DNA of 17,972 bases from Bacillota bacterium (lineage in GTDB: Bacteria > Bacillota > Clostridia > Acetivibrionales > JANLFN01). The notes beneath the pieces were generated by a model. That model ran no database searches. It saw nothing but the letters and a program-made list of their open reading frames with translations, and was not told the DNA's origin. Every line of letters starts with the position of its first letter. Positions within the stretch are counted from its first letter, which is position 1. Shown here piece after piece: positions 15,844 through 17,972 of this stretch. The position numbers were made by a program, and so were the translations under genes. The DNA is taken from assembly GCA_023421675.1 (NCBI GenBank), contig JAEZTC010000020.1, forward strand, positions 1-17,972, given 5' to 3'.

Positions 15844-16191
15844 ATGAACAAAAAGAATAATGATACCAATATTAATTCCAAAAGTGAAATTACATTGAAT
15901 AGCAATGAATGTCACACCAGAACTGTTGATCGGCCTGAGAAGTTGAAAAGTTCCCTTATCAGCAGGCTTAACCGTATCGAAGGCCAAATAAGGGGTATTA
16001 AAAACATGGTCGATAAAGATGTATATTGTGATGATATCCTTAATCAGATTGCTTCGGTACAATCCGCCATGAATTCCGTAGGCAAGCTGTTATTGGAAAG
16101 CCATATGAAAGGCTGCCTTGTTAACCGTATACAAGCCGGAGAGACAGATGTGGTTGATGAATTGCTGCATACAATTGAAAAGCTCTTATAA
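15844..16191 (+). CDS. csoR: Copper-sensing repressor CsoR
   Basis: The 115-residue all-helical protein of the CsoR/RcnR (DUF156) family has RLNRIEGQIRGIKNMV (41-56). The Cu(I) ligand set is Cys62, His87 and Cys91, with the 25- and 4-residue spacing of characterised CsoR proteins. It should repress the operon by binding the G-rich operator upstream of copA and be released by Cu(I). An N-terminal extension of about 30 polar residues, including a Cys-His pair (23-24), precedes the conserved core and is longer than usual. AAGGAGA lies before the ATG. Placement after copZ is common in Firmicutes. Confidence 0.93.
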   Translation: MNKKNNDTNINSKSEITLNSNECHTRTVDRPEKLKSSLISRLNRIEGQIRGIKNMVDKDVYCDDILNQIASVQSAMNSVGKLLLESHMKGCLVNRIQAGETDVVDELLHTIEKLL

Positions 16192-16207
16192 TATATAAGG
16201 AGGTATT

Positions 16208-16891
16208 ATGAAAAAAAAGTTATATGTTTTACTGACTTTACTTATAATTTCCGTAGTGTTATCTGCGTGTTCAGAAACAGACCTGGTAGCAAAAACCGCC
16301 ATTACTTCTTTTGACTCATTAGTGAAGGCTATACCCGAAAAGGTTGTTTTTGATAAGAATAAACAAGGCTGGGCAGTTAGCGGACTCGATGACAAAGAAA
16401 AAATAATTTTAAGTAAGAATTTTGACAGCAATAACCCCGACATAGTTTTAGAGTTTAATGCCAAGCCATTTATTGAAGCCGGGCTGGACGTATCAAAACT
16501 GAAGTCGGAACATTACTCCTATGATAAAACCACCGGTAACATTGCTATAATATATGAGTGTGGTCAGGATAAGTTTGGAACCGATGCCGAAAAAACAGTC
16601 CTTGATACATTTGATGAAATTGTGAAAAGCCATAGAGATATAATAGGTTATCATGAAGAAGGTGACCATTATATGATATCATTGGCAGACGGTAATACAT
16701 TTTCATGGGCAAAGGATTTAAGCACAAACAAAAAGGATCTTGTTTTCGCATTAAACCCCAAGCCATTTGTTGACGCAGGTCTTGATACAAGCAAAATTAA
16801 AGAATGGATATATACAAAAATACCTGTTACAGACAAATACGGGAAGCAAGAGAAGTTAGACAAATTTGTAAAGGCTTTTGATATAAAATAG
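16208..16891 (+). CDS. Lipoprotein with internal duplication, last gene of the copper operon
   Basis: The 227-residue precursor has a lipoprotein signal with lipobox LSAC (18-21). The mature part is two tandem copies of a domain of about 65 residues (35-100 and 135-199). Each starts FD.(L/I)VK and ends in (N.)KPF(I/V)(E/D)AGLD(V/T)SK(L/I)K. AAGGAGG precedes the ATG, 16 bases after csoR, so it is co-transcribed with the copper genes. I do not recognise the family. There is only one cysteine in the mature protein besides the lipidated one and few His or Met, so it does not look like a classical copper-binding protein; a role in envelope response to copper is inference. Confidence 0.8.
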   Translation: MKKKLYVLLTLLIISVVLSACSETDLVAKTAITSFDSLVKAIPEKVVFDKNKQGWAVSGLDDKEKIILSKNFDSNNPDIVLEFNAKPFIEAGLDVSKLKSEHYSYDKTTGNIAIIYECGQDKFGTDAEKTVLDTFDEIVKSHRDIIGYHEEGDHYMISLADGNTFSWAKDLSTNKKDLVFALNPKPFVDAGLDTSKIKEWIYTKIPVTDKYGKQEKLDKFVKAFDIK

Positions 16892-16894
16892 TTA

Positions 16895-16909
16895 TACCCC
16901 CCTACCCTA
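16895..16909 (-). promoter_or_regulatory. Second CsoR-type operator, exact inverted copy
   Basis: The minus strand reads TAGGGTAGGGGGGTA, identical over 15 bases to the operator at 13014-13028. It lies three bases after the lipoprotein stop codon and overlaps the stop codon of the leftward yjbQ remnant. On the minus strand, GATAAT sits about seven bases before it and GAGACA 18 bases further upstream, a weak possible promoter that would transcribe antisense to the copper operon. Confidence 0.65.
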
Positions 16910-17309
16910 CTCTCCTATTATCTTAACCAATACACGTTTTTGTCTCTTACCGTCATATTCCCCGTAAAAGATTTGTTCCCAGGTCCCAAAGTCAAGCTTA
17001 CCATTTGTTATTGCAGCTACAACCTCTCTCCCCATAAGCTGGCGTTTAAGGTGTGCATCCGCGTTGTCCTCATAGCCATTATGGTTGTACTGATTGTAAG
17101 GCTTTTCAGGAGCAAGTCTTTCAAGCCATTTTTCAAAATCCTGGTGAAGCCCGGATTCATCATCATTAACAAATACACTGGCAGTTATGTTCATTGCATT
17201 CTTCTTTTATTCCACTTTCATCTATGCAGCCCTGAACCTGGGCAGTTATATTTACATAAGCCCTGCGGGCAGGTATGTTGAAGTATAATTCCTTACGGTA
17301 TGATTTCAT
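16907..17309 (-). pseudogene. yjbQ: YjbQ/UPF0047 family gene with a frameshifting deletion
   Basis: The start is ATG 17309 with CGGAGG six bases upstream. It reads MKSYRKELYFNIPARRAYVN and on to DESGIKE at about 17202, then meets a stop at 17166 (47 residues). The rest of the protein (NA-MNITASVFVNDDESGLH..., with ADAHLKR, MGREVV, GTWEQIFYGE and KRVLVKI) continues in another frame from about 17200 to 16907. Intact clostridial homologues, of about 138 residues, carry roughly GLVLV between these blocks, so I estimate a loss of about 14 bases. The family is linked to thiamine-phosphate synthase activity in the literature. Initiation at the internal ATG 17194 could still give the C-terminal 95 residues, but no good ribosome binding site precedes it. 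Confidence 0.75.
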
Positions 17310-17400
17310 ATTAGGCCTCCGACATAAGTTTTCGCTTATAATTTAAACAATTTTATTATTTGTTATAAGGAGGTGTCAATAACATCTTTATAAAAATTAT

Positions 17401-17422
17401 CGCCGTGGGTTAACCCACGGCG
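17401..17422. repeat. Perfect 22-bp palindrome
   Basis: Arms CGCCGTGGG (17401-17409) and CCCACGGCG (17414-17422) flank TTAA. On the minus strand it is followed by ATAATTTTTAT, so it could terminate leftward transcription. Such hairpins also occur at the ends of IS200/IS605-type elements, but no transposase or TnpB-like protein is visible beside it, so the role is open. Confidence 0.7.
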
Positions 17423-17482
17423 CATTAGTCTAATTTATTCAGGTTTTTTATTGTTTTTTATATTCTTCAAAAAATCATTATA

Positions 17483-17766
17483 CCCGCTTTTCGACGCCGT
17501 AAAGCGGGGCAAAAGGCGTCACTCAAGCGCCGTGATGGCTTCAAAAGATGGGCGCGACGGATTCCGTGACAGAACTTCCAAGCCTGCATACTTACTATTG
17601 TCCGGCCGGTTCCAATGTCATCCATGACATACCCACCTGAATCCGTCATCCTTGACGAATTCTCCGGACCTTAATAAATGCATGCAGGAATTTCTAGGTC
17701 ACTCCACCAAGCGCCTTCAGGGCTAAGGTAACGGGGAGGCTATACCGAACTTTGTAAACAAAGTTC
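17483..17766. ncRNA. Candidate structured RNA (strand uncertain)
   Basis: Several perfect helices pack together. CCCGCTTT (17483-17490) pairs with AAAGCGGG (17501-17508), and GACGCC (17493-17498) with GGCGTC (17515-17520); they interleave as a compact H-type pseudoknot. GTCCGG (17600-17605) pairs with CCGGAC (17664-17669) and encloses two near-identical tetraloop hairpins (17615-17630 and 17644-17657), a three-way junction. GACGGATTC (17556-17564) can instead pair with GAATCCGTC (17639-17647), excluding the second hairpin. GAACTTTG (17747-17754) pairs with CAAAGTTC (17759-17766). Composition is more GC-rich than the rest of the window. I match it to no known class; loop lengths of the pseudoknot fit the plus strand better. 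Confidence 0.4.
17518..17724. repeat. Imperfect direct repeat within the structured block
   Basis: GTCACTC, then AAGCGCC, five bases and GGCT occurs at 17518-17540. It recurs at 17698-17724 with four extra bases (CACC) between the first two blocks. The two copies are 180 bases apart and bracket the three-way junction. Confidence 0.5.
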
Positions 17767-17972
17767 TCACGATGCCATTAATTAGTGGTTCCGACAGCTT
17801 TCTTGATTGAACTGCCCGTATCTTGTTTTTAAAAATATGTTTTGCACTCAAAACTCTACAACGCCGCTGATAAGTGTTTGAAAAATACTTCGTTATGCAT
17901 TCAGTGAAAAAATTGACGACGTGGGAAAATGGACTGGATGGACATTTTAGGTGCATGTGAGCCATGGATGGG

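Larger units (their letters stand above)
17310..17972. other. Gene-poor stretch to the window end
   Basis: No convincing protein gene is visible in these 663 bases. The two longer minus-strand open frames (17649-17467 and 17965-17723) lack ribosome binding sites and family features, and run across strong inverted repeats. The stretch holds the palindrome at 17401-17422, a locally GC-rich block (about 17480-17770) rich in nested repeats, and AT-rich flanks. It may be a structured RNA locus or the terminal region of a mobile element continuing to the right. Confidence 0.6.

Noticed and set aside
16940..17281. 113-codon rightward open frame
   Set aside because: It is opposite the yjbQ remnant, which explains the sequence with clear family similarity in both of its frames.
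17467..17649. 60-codon leftward open frame in the GC-rich block
   Set aside because: It runs through the pseudoknot, three-way junction and twin hairpins, so the base pattern is better explained by RNA structure than by coding.
17617..17656. CRISPR-like repeats (GTCATCC(A/T)TGAC twice)
   Set aside because: Only two 12-base copies 28 bases apart, each a hairpin within a larger enclosing stem; no array or cas genes.
17723..17965. 80-codon leftward open frame near the window end
   Set aside because: No ribosome binding site, no recognisable family, and it crosses the perfect inverted repeat at 17747-17766; it may be chance, though its start lies close to the window edge.
17480..17972. Group I or group II intron, IStron, tmRNA, RNase P RNA, or riboswitch of a known class
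   Set aside because: I looked for conserved cores (group II domain V, group I P7-type sequence, T-box, RNase P and tmRNA ends) and found none that match, so the block is left unnamed.

Overview
The window is AT-rich Gram-positive DNA that looks like a mesophilic clostridium of the Ruminiclostridium type. The support is strong GGAGG-type ribosome binding sites, lysine/isoleucine-rich proteins, lipobox lipoproteins, a secreted protein with copper-amine-oxidase-N-terminal-like repeats, and a clostridial-type copA-copZ-csoR operon. The genus is an inference. Most of the window is ordinary accessory and stress-response chromosome, with two mobile or structural regions at its edges.

Left edge (1-2.2 kb): the first 16 codons of an IS3-type transposase run off the left end. 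The IS end abuts a gene fragment (96-620) that is a paralogue of the C-terminal domain of the next gene, a PaiA-like GNAT acetyltransferase with an uncharacterised C-terminal domain (643-1908). A small HxH-rich YmaF-family gene converges on it.

2.3-5.9 kb: a DUF2461-family protein, a secreted protein with two copper-amine-oxidase-N-like repeats followed by an intrinsic terminator, and a leftward serine beta-lactamase-like lipoprotein with a duplicated C-terminal domain.

6.0-11.1 kb, export and resistance: a TetR regulator, an ABC ATPase and an FtsX-type permease form one operon behind a consensus promoter with a near-perfect 33-bp operator just downstream. An MFS transporter follows. It is preceded by a 13-codon leader peptide and an 8+6 bp hairpin that occludes its ribosome binding site, the architecture of translational attenuation by ribosome stalling.

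11.1-12.9 kb: a GrpB/UPF0157 protein, a leftward LysE-family exporter and a ProX/YbaK-type tRNA deacylase.

13.0-16.9 kb, copper homeostasis: copA (two metal-binding domains), copZ, csoR and a duplicated-domain lipoprotein form one operon. It runs from a TTGACA-N17-TAATAT promoter overlapped by a G-rich CsoR-type operator. An exact inverted copy of the 15-bp operator core lies directly after the last gene, so the cassette is bracketed by two operators.

16.9-18.0 kb: a leftward YjbQ/UPF0047 gene split by a frameshift, then about 660 bp without a convincing gene. This stretch holds a perfect 22-bp palindrome and a locally GC-rich segment with nested and interleaved inverted repeats (pseudoknot, three-way junction with twin hairpins, mutually exclusive pairings). 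It may be a structured RNA or the end of a mobile element that I cannot name.
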